Shown here one piece after another: positions 25,646 to 34,692 of a DNA stretch of 64,000 nucleotides (within the stretch, counting starts at the first letter, position 1; every line of letters begins with the position of its first letter). The stretch comes from Streptomyces sp. MST-110588. GTDB taxonomy: Bacteria; Actinomycetota; Actinomycetes; Streptomycetales; Streptomycetaceae. The notes below the pieces were generated by a model. It worked only from the letters and a program-made list of their open reading frames with translations. It was not told the origin of the DNA and did not search any database. Location: positions 682,001-746,000 of the forward strand of contig NZ_CP074380.1 of NCBI RefSeq assembly GCF_022695595.1, read 5' to 3'. Position numbers and translations under genes: made by a program.

Positions 25646-28207
25646 TTAGCGTTCCGGTGTTCCGCGGCGCTGCCGCAGGGCGGCGACCCGGCGGTAGAGC
25701 GCCACCGCCTCGGCCGGGCGCCCGAGCTGGTCCAGGCACTGGGCCTCGTCGTTGCGGCTGGCGAGGGCGTCGAGGTGGTCGGCGCCCAGGACGCGTTCGC
25801 GGGCGTCGGCGACCTGGCGGTAGACGGTCAGGGCGTCGGCCCAGCGGCCCAGCCAGCCCAGCGCGACGGCGATCTCCCGGCGGCTGACCAGGGTGTCGGG
25901 GTGATCGGCACCGAGCACCTGCTCGCGTACGGCGGCGACCGACCGGGCCTCGGCCAGCGCCTCCTCCCACCGCCCCAGGCGGCCGAGGTTGACGCCGAGG
26001 CCGTGCCGGGCCCGCAGCGTCTCCGGGTCCCGTGCCCCCTGGGCGCTGGTGCGGGCGTCCACGAGATCCCGGTAGAGGGCCAGCGCCTCGGCGCTGCGGC
26101 CCAGCCTGCCCAGGCTGATGCCGACCTCGTACCGCGCGGCGAGGGTGTCCGGGTGCTCGGCCCCCAGCGCCTGCGCACGGGCCGCGGCGACCTCGCGGTA
26201 GGTCTGCAGCGCCTCCGTCCAGCGCCCTAACTGGCCGAGCACGTACGCCACTTCGTACCGTGTGACCAGCGTGTCGGGGTGCTGGGAGCCGAGCACCCGG
26301 GCGCGTGCTCCCGCCACGTCGCACGCCATCCGGTAGGAGTCCTCCAGCCGCCCCAGACGGCTGAGGTTGAAGGCGAGGTTGTGACGGCAGCGCAGGGTGT
26401 CCGGGTGGTCGGGGCCCATGGTGCGCTCGCGGGCGGCGAGTACGGACACGTACACCTGGTGGGCCTCGAAGTGGCGGCCGAGCCGGCCGAGGGCGTACGC
26501 CGTCTCCTGGCGGGCGGCGAGCGTGTCGCCGTGGTCGGCGCCCAGGACGCGTTCCCGGCCGGCGGCGACCCTCTCGTACAGGCGCAGCGCGTCCGCCGCG
26601 CGGCCCGACCGGCTGAGGGTGAAGGCCACTTCGAAGTGGCTGGCGAGGGTGTCGGGGTGGTCCGGGCCGAGCGCGTACTCGCGTTCCGCGGCGACCGCGC
26701 GGTGTACCGCCCCCGCCTCCTCCCAGCGGCCGAGCCGGCCCAGACTCAGACCCGCGTTGTGGCGGCCCGCCAGGACGGCGAGGTGTTCGGGCGAGGGGGC
26801 CGGCCGCCGGGAGTCCTCGGCCGGGGAGGCGTCGGTTCCGGCGGGCGGCGGGGGGCCGCCGGTCCAGAAGTCGGTGAGCTCGGCGGCGCGGCCGGGCGGG
26901 GAGGCGCCCGGCGGACGAGGGCCGCCCGCCGCGGACCCGGTGGTCATTCCGCGCGTCCAGGTGGGCAGGCGGCGGCGTACGGCGCCGGGCGGTGAGGGGG
27001 CGGCGCCGTCGAAGTCCCGTGGGGCGGCGGACGCGGCGGGGTCCAGGACGGTGGCCGCGGGCGGCCCCGGGCGGCGCCCCGACGGACGGGAGACGGCGAC
27101 GTCCGCCTTCTCCTCCTCGTCCGCCCTCTGCTCCTCGTCCGCCCTGCCCGCGCCGTACGTTCCGCCCGCGCCGTACGTTCCGCCCGCTCCGTCTGTTGCG
27201 ACCGTTCCATCCGCCCTGTCCGCCGACGAGTTGGCTCTCCGGCCCGCACCGCCCGTCTCACCCGAAAGTGACAACGGGCCCGACGGGGATGTCCACCGTG
27301 AGGGTGACCGGACGCCCGGCGGCGGCCCCTTCCCGTCTTCCCGCGCCCTTCCCTGCGCACCGCGCGCGAAGGCCAGCCGCTTGGCCAGTTCGGCGGCGTC
27401 CCGCGGCCGGTCCTCCGGGTCCTTGGCGAGCAGGTCCAGCACGATCCGCTCGTACGCCTCGGACAGCTCCGGCCGGTGGGTGCGCAACGGCTCAGGGGCG
27501 GTGTCGCGGTGCTCGACGAGTACCGCCCAGGCGTCGTCGAGGTCGAACGGCGGGACGCCGGTGGACAGTTCGTACAGTACGCAGCCCAGGGAATACAGGT
27601 CGCTGCGGTGGTCGACGGTGCCGCCGCCGATCTGCTCGGGCGACATGTAGTGCGGGGTGCCCATCGCGATGCCGGTGCCGGTGAGCCGGGCGGTGAAGCC
27701 GATGTCGTGGCCCAGCCGCGCGATGCCGAAGTCACAGATCTTCACCGTGCCGTCGGCGATCCGCACGATGTTGGCGGGCTTCAAGTCCCGGTGGACGATG
27801 CCCTGTTCATGGGTGTAGGCGAGGGCCGCGGCGACCTGCTCGGCGATGTCGGCGAAGTCGGGCAGGGGCAGCGGGTGGTGCCGGTTGTCCTCCAGCAACT
27901 GGCTCAGGTTGCGCCCGTTCAGCAGCTCCATGACGAGGTAGAGGATGCCGTCGTCCTCGCCGAAGTCGTGGACGACCGTGATGCCGCGGTGCTGGAGGGC
28001 GGCGGCCACCCGCGCCTCGCGCCGGAAGCGCTCGCGCAGCACCCTCATGAAGGACGGGTCGTGCTGCGGCCCCATGGGCTTGAGGCACTTGACGGCCACC
28101 TGCCGCCCCAGGGACTCGTCGCGCGCCCGCCACACCTCGCCCATGCCGCCGCGCCCGATCAGGTCGAGCAGCCGGTAACGGCCCTGGATCAGCCTGCTTT
28201 CCGCCAT
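25646..28207 (-). CDS. Serine/threonine protein kinase with C-terminal TPR array
   Basis: 853 residues. Pkn-type kinase domain at about 10-270: glycine loop LIGRGGMGEVW, VAVKCLK (Lys40), HRDLKPAN (Asp141), CDFGIA (Asp159), GTPHYMSPEQ. A Gly/Ala/Pro/Glu-rich linker with repeats follows (about 290-520). The last ~320 residues are nine repeats of about 42 residues, each ending near G-x-D-H-P-D-T-L, the kinesin-light-chain-type tetratricopeptide. There is no transmembrane segment, so this is a cytoplasmic kinase whose TPR tail probably recruits substrates or partners. It is divergent from the selenium-binding-protein gene, and its targets cannot be inferred. The start ATG has only a weak purine-rich site; in-frame codons further upstream are less likely because the domain begins at residue 11. 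Confidence 0.92.
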   Translation of the reverse strand: MAESRLIQGRYRLLDLIGRGGMGEVWRARDESLGRQVAVKCLKPMGPQHDPSFMRVLRERFRREARVAAALQHRGITVVHDFGEDDGILYLVMELLNGRNLSQLLEDNRHHPLPLPDFADIAEQVAAALAYTHEQGIVHRDLKPANIVRIADGTVKICDFGIARLGHDIGFTARLTGTGIAMGTPHYMSPEQIGGGTVDHRSDLYSLGCVLYELSTGVPPFDLDDAWAVLVEHRDTAPEPLRTHRPELSEAYERIVLDLLAKDPEDRPRDAAELAKRLAFARGAQGRAREDGKGPPPGVRSPSRWTSPSGPLSLSGETGGAGRRANSSADRADGTVATDGAGGTYGAGGTYGAGRADEEQRADEEEKADVAVSRPSGRRPGPPAATVLDPAASAAPRDFDGAAPSPPGAVRRRLPTWTRGMTTGSAAGGPRPPGASPPGRAAELTDFWTGGPPPPAGTDASPAEDSRRPAPSPEHLAVLAGRHNAGLSLGRLGRWEEAGAVHRAVAAEREYALGPDHPDTLASHFEVAFTLSRSGRAADALRLYERVAAGRERVLGADHGDTLAARQETAYALGRLGRHFEAHQVYVSVLAARERTMGPDHPDTLRCRHNLAFNLSRLGRLEDSYRMACDVAGARARVLGSQHPDTLVTRYEVAYVLGQLGRWTEALQTYREVAAARAQALGAEHPDTLAARYEVGISLGRLGRSAEALALYRDLVDARTSAQGARDPETLRARHGLGVNLGRLGRWEEALAEARSVAAVREQVLGADHPDTLVSRREIAVALGWLGRWADALTVYRQVADARERVLGADHLDALASRNDEAQCLDQLGRPAEAVALYRRVAALRQRRGTPER

Positions 28208-28492
28208 CGCGTGCAGCCGCCCCCGTCCACCACGTTCGGTCGCGCAGCTCCCCCTGCTTGCCCTGCCCGCCCAGTATGGCGGCGGACCGGCACAGCTTGT
28301 AGAGCGCTGAGCGGCTGCCGGTGCCACGGCGTACGCGAGGTCCGTCACCCGCCGCGCCGGCACCTCCCGCACCGGTACGAGCGGCGGATGCGCCGGCGGG
28401 TCCGTACGGGAAGCGGCCCGCCGCACGCTTGGCAGCGTACGGGGCGTGTGCCACGCTCACTGCTGCGCGCCGGTCCGCCGAGGAGTCCCACG

Positions 28493-30004
28493 ATGACAGC
28501 GACGGAACAGACCCACGAGCCCGGACCCGACGACGTGTACGGGGCCGAGGACGAGTACGTGGTGGAACACGGAGCCGAGCACGGCCACGGTCACGAGGGC
28601 GACCCCACCCTCTACCGCACCCCGGCCGACGCCGTCGCCGCCCCTCCCGAAAAGCTCGCCTACGTCGTGGGCTTCGACCGCTCCGCACAGCTCCCGGACA
28701 CGCTCTTCACCCTCGACACCGACCCCGGGTCCCCCTCCTACGGCCGCGTGCTGAGCGCCACCGACGTCCCGGGAACCGGCGACGAACTGCACCACTTCGG
28801 ATGGAACGCCTGCTCCAGCGCGCTCGCCCACGCCGGTCACCACCACCCCCGGCGGCGCTACCTGATCGCGCCCGGACTGCGCTCCTCCCGCCTGCACGTC
28901 TTCGACACCCACCCCGATCCGGCCCGCCCACGCCTCCTGAAGGTCATCACACCCGAGGAGCTGGCCGCCGGGTCCGGCTACTCGCGCCCGCACACCCTCC
29001 ACTGCGGCCCGGACGGCGTCTTCCTCTCCTGCCTGGGCGGCGCCGACGGGGCCGACGGGCCCGGCGGCGTCGCCCTGCTGGACCACGAGAGCTTCGAGGT
29101 GCTACGCCCCTGGGAGACCGAGCGCGGGCCGCAGCACCTGGCGTACGACATCTGGTGGCACCTGCGCCACGGCATCGCCGTCACCAGCGAGTGGGGCACG
29201 CCGTCGATGATCGAGGACGGGCTCGACGCCGAACTGCTGCTGGCCCACAAGTACGGGCATGCGCTGCACTTCTGGGAGCTGGAGACGGGCCGGCATCTCC
29301 AGCGCGTCGACCTGGGGGCCGAGCACCAGATGGTGCTGGAACTACGCCCCGCCCACGACCCGGAGGCCGCCTGGGGATTCGCCGGTGTCGTCCTCAGTAC
29401 GCAGGACCTGTCGGCATCGGTGTGGCTGTGGCACAAGAGCGCGGACGGCGACGGGCGCGGCGGCACGTTCTCCGTACGGAAAGTGATCACGATACCCGCC
29501 GAGCCCGCCGAGGAGTCGCATCTCCCCCCGCTCCTGCGCCCGTTCGGTGCCGTGCCCCCGCTGATCACCGACATCAATCTGTCCGTGGACGACCGTTGGC
29601 TGTACGTGTCGGCATGGGGCACCGGCGAACTGCTCCAGTACGACGTCGGCGACCCCTTCCGCCCCCGCCGCACCGCCTCGGTCCGCCTGGGCGGCATCAC
29701 CGGCCGCGTACCGCACCCCTCGGCGCCGGAGGTACCGCTGACCGGCGGCCCGCAGATGGTGGAACTCAGCCGCGACGGGCGGCGGGTGTATCTGACCAAC
29801 TCCCTGTACGGGGCGTGGGACGACCAGTTCTACCCGCAGGGCATCCAGCCGTGGCTGGTCAAGCTCGACGCGGACACCGTCCACGGCGGCCTGGCGGTCG
29901 ACGGGCGCTTCTTCCCGCACGGCGAGGAATTCCGCGGCCGTCGCGTCCACCAGACCCGCCTCCACGGCGGCGACGCCTCCTCCGACTCCTACTGCTACCG
30001 CTGA
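28493..30004 (+). CDS. Selenium-binding protein / methanethiol oxidase family (SBP56)
   Basis: 503 residues. ATG at 28493 with GAGGAG upstream. SBP56 beta-propeller signatures: ELHHFGWNACSSA near residue 95, RPHTLHCGPDG near 165, VTSEWGTPSMIEDG near 226, TDINLSVDDRWLYVSAWG near 358, and the copper/histidine-rich end HGEEFRGRRVHQTRLHGGD. Bacterial homologues (MtoX) oxidise methanethiol to formaldehyde, hydrogen sulfide and hydrogen peroxide, with copper. The N-terminus has an acidic, His-rich stretch (EHGAEHGHGHEGD) that may bind metal. It is transcribed divergently from the kinase and convergently with the acyl-CoA dehydrogenase. Confidence 0.9.
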   Translation: MTATEQTHEPGPDDVYGAEDEYVVEHGAEHGHGHEGDPTLYRTPADAVAAPPEKLAYVVGFDRSAQLPDTLFTLDTDPGSPSYGRVLSATDVPGTGDELHHFGWNACSSALAHAGHHHPRRRYLIAPGLRSSRLHVFDTHPDPARPRLLKVITPEELAAGSGYSRPHTLHCGPDGVFLSCLGGADGADGPGGVALLDHESFEVLRPWETERGPQHLAYDIWWHLRHGIAVTSEWGTPSMIEDGLDAELLLAHKYGHALHFWELETGRHLQRVDLGAEHQMVLELRPAHDPEAAWGFAGVVLSTQDLSASVWLWHKSADGDGRGGTFSVRKVITIPAEPAEESHLPPLLRPFGAVPPLITDINLSVDDRWLYVSAWGTGELLQYDVGDPFRPRRTASVRLGGITGRVPHPSAPEVPLTGGPQMVELSRDGRRVYLTNSLYGAWDDQFYPQGIQPWLVKLDADTVHGGLAVDGRFFPHGEEFRGRRVHQTRLHGGDASSDSYCYR

Positions 30005-30074
30005 CCGGCGCCCTTGGCACTTTGTGCGCTGCCGGCGCTTTGTACGCTCTCGGCGCTTTCAGTGCTTTCGGTGC

Positions 30075-31301
30075 TCAGCGGCGTACCCGCGGCATTCCGA
30101 GGCCGATCCAGGAGATGATCTCGCGCTGGATCTCGTTGTTGCCGCCGCCGAAGGTGAAGATGACGGCCGCGCGGTAGGCGCGTTCCAGTTCGCCGTGGAG
30201 TATCGCGCCGGCCGATCCCTCCTTCAGCGGGCCGGCCGCGCCCGCCACCTCCATCAGCCAGGCGTACGCGTCACGCCGGGCCTCCGACCCGTACACCTTC
30301 ACCGCGGAGGCGTCGTGCGGGGTGAGCGTGCCGTGCTGGAGGGCGTCCACCATCTGCCAGTTGAGGAGCTTCATGGCCTCCAGGCGGGTGTGGGTACGGG
30401 CCAGCCGGCCGCGTACCCAGCCCAGGTCGATGACGCGGCGGCCGTCGGCGAGCTTGGCCCCGGCCGCCCAGCGCCGGACGTCGTGCAGGGCCCGGACGGC
30501 GGTGGTGCCGTGGGCGGCGAGGGTGACGCGTTCGTGGTTGAGCTGGTTGGTGATGATCCGCCAGCCCTGGTTCTCCTCCCCGACGCGGTGGGACGCGGGG
30601 ACGCGGATGTTCTCGTAGTAGCTGGCGGTGGTGTCGTGGGAGGCGAGGGTGTTGATGAGGGTGCAGGAGTAGCCGGGGTCGGTGGTCGGGACGAGGAGCA
30701 GGGTGATGCCCTTGTGGGGCGGCGCCTGAGGGTCGGTGCGGACGGCGAGCCAGACCCAGTCGGCGGTGTCGCCGTTGGTCGTCCAGATCTTCTGGCCGTT
30801 GACCGTGTAATGGCCGGTGGTCTCGTCGCCCTCGCGCACGGCGCGGGTCTTGAGGGCCGCCAGGTCCGTACCGGCGTCCGGTTCGCTGTATCCGATCGCG
30901 AAGTCGATCTCGCCGGAGAGGATTCCGGGCAGGAAGTGGTTCTTCTGCTCGTCCGTGCCGAACCGCATGATCGTGGGACCGACCGTGTTCAGCGCCATCA
31001 GCGGCAGCGGTATGCCCGCCTGTGCCGCCTCGTCGAAGAAGATGAACTGCTCCATGGGGGACAGCCCCCGGCCCCCGTACTCCTTGGGCCAGCCGACTCC
31101 CAGCCAGCCGTCGGCGCCCAGGCGGCGGATGATCCGGCGGTAGGAACGTTTGCGCGCGGCGGGGTCGTCGGGTTCGTCGGTATCTGTGGGGCCGGTGGGA
31201 TCGGCGGGATCGGTGTGGGGGTCGTCCGGCGACAGGCCGGCGAAGTAGGCGCGCAGTTCGGCGCGCAGCCGCTGCTGCTCGGGCGTGTATGCGAGGTGCA
31301 C
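30075..31301 (-). CDS. Acyl-CoA dehydrogenase
   Basis: 408 residues, GTG start with GGAGGGG about 3 bases before it. The order of the family is complete: N-terminal alpha domain (YTPEQQRLRAELRAYFAG), the flavin loop GYSEPDAGTDLAALKTRA near residue 137 and the substrate loop GQKIWTTNGDTADWVWL near 168, then a C-terminal helical domain ending RAAVIFTFGGGNNEIQREIISWIGLGMPR. A Thr/Asp/Pro-rich insert (residues about 30-47) separates the first helices. The GGGxNEIQ signature is like FadE-type steroid/terpenoid dehydrogenases; the substrate is not known. It oxidises an acyl-CoA at alpha-beta and passes electrons to ETF. Confidence 0.92.
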   Translation of the reverse strand: MHLAYTPEQQRLRAELRAYFAGLSPDDPHTDPADPTGPTDTDEPDDPAARKRSYRRIIRRLGADGWLGVGWPKEYGGRGLSPMEQFIFFDEAAQAGIPLPLMALNTVGPTIMRFGTDEQKNHFLPGILSGEIDFAIGYSEPDAGTDLAALKTRAVREGDETTGHYTVNGQKIWTTNGDTADWVWLAVRTDPQAPPHKGITLLLVPTTDPGYSCTLINTLASHDTTASYYENIRVPASHRVGEENQGWRIITNQLNHERVTLAAHGTTAVRALHDVRRWAAGAKLADGRRVIDLGWVRGRLARTHTRLEAMKLLNWQMVDALQHGTLTPHDASAVKVYGSEARRDAYAWLMEVAGAAGPLKEGSAGAILHGELERAYRAAVIFTFGGGNNEIQREIISWIGLGMPRVRR

Positions 31302-31415
31302 GGCCCCTCCAGGTCTACCGGTCCGGCAGTCGGATCGAGGGGCACAGTAGAACGCGTTCCAGTAATACGGAAGGGCTGGACCGCGCCCGTACGCGCTGTA
31401 CGGCTCCCTGTTCCG

Positions 31416-32243
31416 CTAGGCGGCTCCGGATTCCGCGCCGGATGCGCCGGACGCGCCGGCGTGGCCATCGGTCGGCACGGTGCGGTAGTGGGTGGTCAAC
31501 CGCCCGTCGTCGCCGAGGACATGGAAGGCGAGGGCGGGCGGCAGCCGGTGGTCGACGAACTCCTCCTCCGCCGCGCCGTATTCCCAGGGCAGCCGGACGG
31601 TGGAGACCACGCCCGGCGCCACCAGCAGGGGCCGGCCGGCGAAGGTGGTGGCCGCGGCCGTGTGCGCATGGCCGCACAGGAACGCCACGACGTGGGGTGC
31701 GTCGGCGACCAGTCCGGCGAGGCGGTGCTCGCCGGACTGCCGGATGGCGTCGATCGGCGGCGTGTGCAGGTCCACCGGCGGGTGGTGGAACGCCACGAAG
31801 ACCGGCAGTCCCTCGTCCCGGGTCTCCCGGAGGGCGGACGCCAGCCAGCCGAGCGTGCCGTCGTCCAGCCGGCCGTCGTCCTGCCCGGGGATCGTGGAGT
31901 CACAGAGCAGGAAGACGGCTTTGCGTGTGCGATGAATCCGATTGACGGGTTCCCCTTCCCTCCCCTCCGCTTCCGTACTGCCGCCGTCCAACAGCACCTT
32001 CCGGAAGGCCGTACGGACGTCGTGATTGCCGGGACAGAGGAACACCGGGTGCCGCGAGGCGAGCACCCGGCGGGAGAGCTCGTACTCGGCCGGCCGGCCG
32101 TGATCGGCGATGTCCCCGGTGACCAGCACCGCGTCCAGGTCGTACGGCAGTGCCTCCAGGTACGCCATGACGGCCCGGGCCCGCTCGGTGCTGCGCGGGG
32201 TGTTGTCGAGGTGGGTGTCGCTGAGGTGAGCGATGACGATCAT
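31416..32243 (-). CDS. Metallophosphoesterase (CpdA-like phosphodiesterase)
   Basis: 275 residues, ATG at 32243. Class III phosphodiesterase motifs in order: HLSDTHLD (metal ligands), VTGDIADHG, CPGNHD, AFHHPP and LCGHAHTAA. Such enzymes hydrolyse cyclic AMP or similar phosphodiesters with two metal ions. An acidic insert (STEAEGREGEP) precedes the middle. The start lies 153 bp from the divergent MocR gene, so they may share control. Whether the substrate is cAMP or a lipid/phosphonate diester cannot be decided. Confidence 0.85.
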   Translation of the reverse strand: MIVIAHLSDTHLDNTPRSTERARAVMAYLEALPYDLDAVLVTGDIADHGRPAEYELSRRVLASRHPVFLCPGNHDVRTAFRKVLLDGGSTEAEGREGEPVNRIHRTRKAVFLLCDSTIPGQDDGRLDDGTLGWLASALRETRDEGLPVFVAFHHPPVDLHTPPIDAIRQSGEHRLAGLVADAPHVVAFLCGHAHTAAATTFAGRPLLVAPGVVSTVRLPWEYGAAEEEFVDHRLPPALAFHVLGDDGRLTTHYRTVPTDGHAGASGASGAESGAA

Positions 32244-32382
32244 TGGGGCCGTCCCTGCTTCCGTCTTCCGTCTTTGGTCTTCCGTATGTGGTTTCGGGGT
32301 TTTCGTCGCGAGTGCAACGGACCCGTGGACTCGCTGTTCGTTCTCCCTGGTCCTCGACCGTAGGGGCCCGGTGGAGCACACT

Positions 32383-32388
32383 TAAGAT
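32383..32388 (+). promoter_or_regulatory. Probable -10 box (TAAGAT), leaderless promoter of MocR gene
   Basis: TAAGAT sits 8 bases before the GTG at 32397, with no ribosome site between. A rare AT-rich hexamer in this context supports it as a -10 element; a clear -35 box is not visible. Confidence 0.5.
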
Positions 32389-32396
32389 CCAGTGAC

Positions 32397-33956
32397 GTGG
32401 GAAAAGACTGGTCCAGTCGGGGTGTGGATCTGCACCTGGAGATCGACCCCGGCAGCGGACGCCGCCGTGACAGCCTGGAGCGCGCGCTGCGCACCGCCAT
32501 CCGGGAGCGGCGCCTGGCGCCCGGCTCGCCGCTGCCGTCCACCCGCGCGCTGGCCCAGCAGTTGCGGTTCTCACGGGGCACGGTGAGCGCCGCCTACGAC
32601 CAGCTCGCCGCCGAGGGCTATCTGACCGCGCGCCAGGGTTCGGTGACCACCGTCGCCCGAACACCGCCGCCGGGCCCCGGGGAACCGGCCCCGGACCGAG
32701 GTACGGCGGCGATGCGTACGGGCGCGGGCACGCAGTCGTACGGGCTCGGCCCCGGCACGCCCGATGTCACGGCCTTCCCCACCCGCGCCTGGCTCCAGGC
32801 GACCCGCAAGGTACTGACCACGTCGCCCGCGGCCGTCCATCACCCCTGCGAGCCGCAGGGCCGCGTCGAGCTGCGTACGGCGCTCGCGGAGTACCTCGGC
32901 CGGACCCGTGGCGTGCTCACCGACCCCGGCCACATCGTGATCACCTCCGGCTTCTACCAGTCCGTCGGGCTGCTGGCGCGCGTCCTGAAGGAGGCGGGCG
33001 CCGGCGCGGTCGCCATGGAGGACCCCGGCCACCCGCTCCACCGGGAGGCGGTCCGCCGCTGCGGACTGGACGTGCTGCCGGTCCCGGTGGACGAACACGG
33101 CGCCGTCGTCGCGTCGCTGCCGGCGCACGCCGCGGCGGCCGTCGTCACCCCGGCCCACCAGTACCCCACCGGCGTACCGCTGCACCCGCGCCGCCGGCAC
33201 GCGCTGCGCGACTGGGCCGTACGCAACGACGCGCTGATCGTGGAGGACGACTACGACGGGGAATTCCGCTTCGACCGCCGGCCCGTCGGTGCCTTCCAGG
33301 GCTTGGCACCCGCGCAGACCGTCTACTGCGGCTCGGTCTCCAAGACGCTGGGGCCCGGCCTGCGGCTGGGCTGGATGGCCGTCCCGCCCGCACTCCTGGA
33401 GCCGGTCGTACGCGCCAAGCTGCACGCCGACATCCACACCGAGACCCTCAATCAGCTCGTCCTGGCCGAACTGATCACCCACCACCACTACGACCGGCAC
33501 GTACGCCTGAGCCGGCTGCGCTACCGCCGGCGCCGCGAGCTGCTGCTGAGCCGTCTGGGCGGCGGGCCGGACGGCCCGCTGCCCGGTCTGGCCTTCCACG
33601 GTGTTCCCGCCGGCCTGCACGTCCTGGCGACCCTCCCGCCCGACGGGCCCACGGAGGAGGACCTGCTCGCCGAGCACGACGGAGACGGGCACCCCGGCCC
33701 GGCGCGGCACCCCCGGCACGGATTCGCCCTGGGCGCCCTTTCCGGCCTGCGGCACGCGCCACGGCCGGGCCAGGAGCAAGGCGTCCTCATCGGCTACGCC
33801 GCGCCGCCCGAGCACGCCTTCTCCACGGCTCTGGCGGAGTTCGCCGCGTTCCTGGAGGGCTGCCACGCGCGGTCCACGGCGACCGGGCGCCGGCCGGTGG
33901 GCCGGTGGGTCCGTCCGGCTCCCCTCGGCACGGTTCGGGACAGTTCGGCCGGATAG
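32397..33956 (+). CDS. MocR-family regulator (GntR HTH fused to aminotransferase domain)
   Basis: 519 residues, GTG start. The winged HTH (about 15-80) contains LPSTRALAQQLRFSRGTVSAAYDQLAAEGYL. Residues about 105-480 form a fold type I PLP domain with the Schiff-base lysine in GSVSKTLGPGLRLGWM (about residue 318) and DDYDGEFRFDR near 285. MocR proteins bind PLP or an aminated ligand and control one or a few nearby genes, often divergent; here that would be the phosphodiesterase at 31416-32243 or the membrane pair downstream. The protein ends with a short basic tail (RPVGRW) not seen in all family members. Confidence 0.9.
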   Translation: MGKDWSSRGVDLHLEIDPGSGRRRDSLERALRTAIRERRLAPGSPLPSTRALAQQLRFSRGTVSAAYDQLAAEGYLTARQGSVTTVARTPPPGPGEPAPDRGTAAMRTGAGTQSYGLGPGTPDVTAFPTRAWLQATRKVLTTSPAAVHHPCEPQGRVELRTALAEYLGRTRGVLTDPGHIVITSGFYQSVGLLARVLKEAGAGAVAMEDPGHPLHREAVRRCGLDVLPVPVDEHGAVVASLPAHAAAAVVTPAHQYPTGVPLHPRRRHALRDWAVRNDALIVEDDYDGEFRFDRRPVGAFQGLAPAQTVYCGSVSKTLGPGLRLGWMAVPPALLEPVVRAKLHADIHTETLNQLVLAELITHHHYDRHVRLSRLRYRRRRELLLSRLGGGPDGPLPGLAFHGVPAGLHVLATLPPDGPTEEDLLAEHDGDGHPGPARHPRHGFALGALSGLRHAPRPGQEQGVLIGYAAPPEHAFSTALAEFAAFLEGCHARSTATGRRPVGRWVRPAPLGTVRDSSAG

Positions 33957-34044
33957 TGCGCCCCGGGACAGGCTCGTACGGCCGTGCCGGGGTACGCGTA
34001 CGGGCGCGAAGCCACCCCACAGGAAGCAGGAAGGCGGACGCCCC

Positions 34045-34692
34045 ATGAGCGATCGATCCCTCCACCACTCCACCGGCCGCTCCGGCCGCTCCGTCCACGA
34101 ACATCCCCCGCGCCCACACGGCGCCGTGGCCGGAGCCAGAACCGGCCCCGGTGCCGGGGCAGGGGCTGCCGTAAGGCCGGAGGCCGGGGCCACGGCCATG
34201 GCAGCGGAGCAACCGCGAACCCGCCGTTCGCTGGCGGTCTGCGCCCTGATCGGCGTCGGGCTCATGGCGGCGTTCGACGAGATCGTCTTCCACCAGATCC
34301 TGGCCTGGCACCACTTCTTCGACCGCTCCACCCTCCCCGTCGGCCTGCTCTCCGACGGCCTGCTGCACACCGCCGAGCTGCTGTCCCTGGTCGCCGGGTT
34401 CGTCCTGTACGCCGATCTGCGCCGCCGCCACGCCCTGTCCGCGCCGTACGCCCGGGCCGGACTGTTCCTGGGCCTGGGCGCCTTCCAGCTCTTCGACGGC
34501 ACCGTCGACCACAAGCTGCTGCGGCTGCACCAGGTCCGCTACGGCGTCGACGTCACCCCGTACGACTGGGCCTGGAACGGTGCCGGGCTGATCCTCCTGG
34601 CCATCGGCGCGATCCTGGCGGTGCGGGCCGCACGCGCCGTTCGGCCCGCACCGGGCACCGGGCACACCCCGGCCGGGGACGCGTCCTCGTGA
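34045..34692 (+). CDS. DUF2243 membrane protein
   Basis: 215 residues. ATG at 34045 with AGGAAGG upstream. After a ~65-residue Arg/Gly/Ala-rich leader there are four hydrophobic helices with DEIVFHQILAWHHFF, GLLHTAELL and FDGTVDHKLLRLHQ, a His-rich pattern characteristic of DUF2243. It overlaps the next gene (CtaG-like) by four bases (GTGA), and such pairs are common, suggesting a metal- or cytochrome-oxidase-related membrane function. The actual activity is unknown. Confidence 0.82.
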   Translation: MSDRSLHHSTGRSGRSVHEHPPRPHGAVAGARTGPGAGAGAAVRPEAGATAMAAEQPRTRRSLAVCALIGVGLMAAFDEIVFHQILAWHHFFDRSTLPVGLLSDGLLHTAELLSLVAGFVLYADLRRRHALSAPYARAGLFLGLGAFQLFDGTVDHKLLRLHQVRYGVDVTPYDWAWNGAGLILLAIGAILAVRAARAVRPAPGTGHTPAGDASS

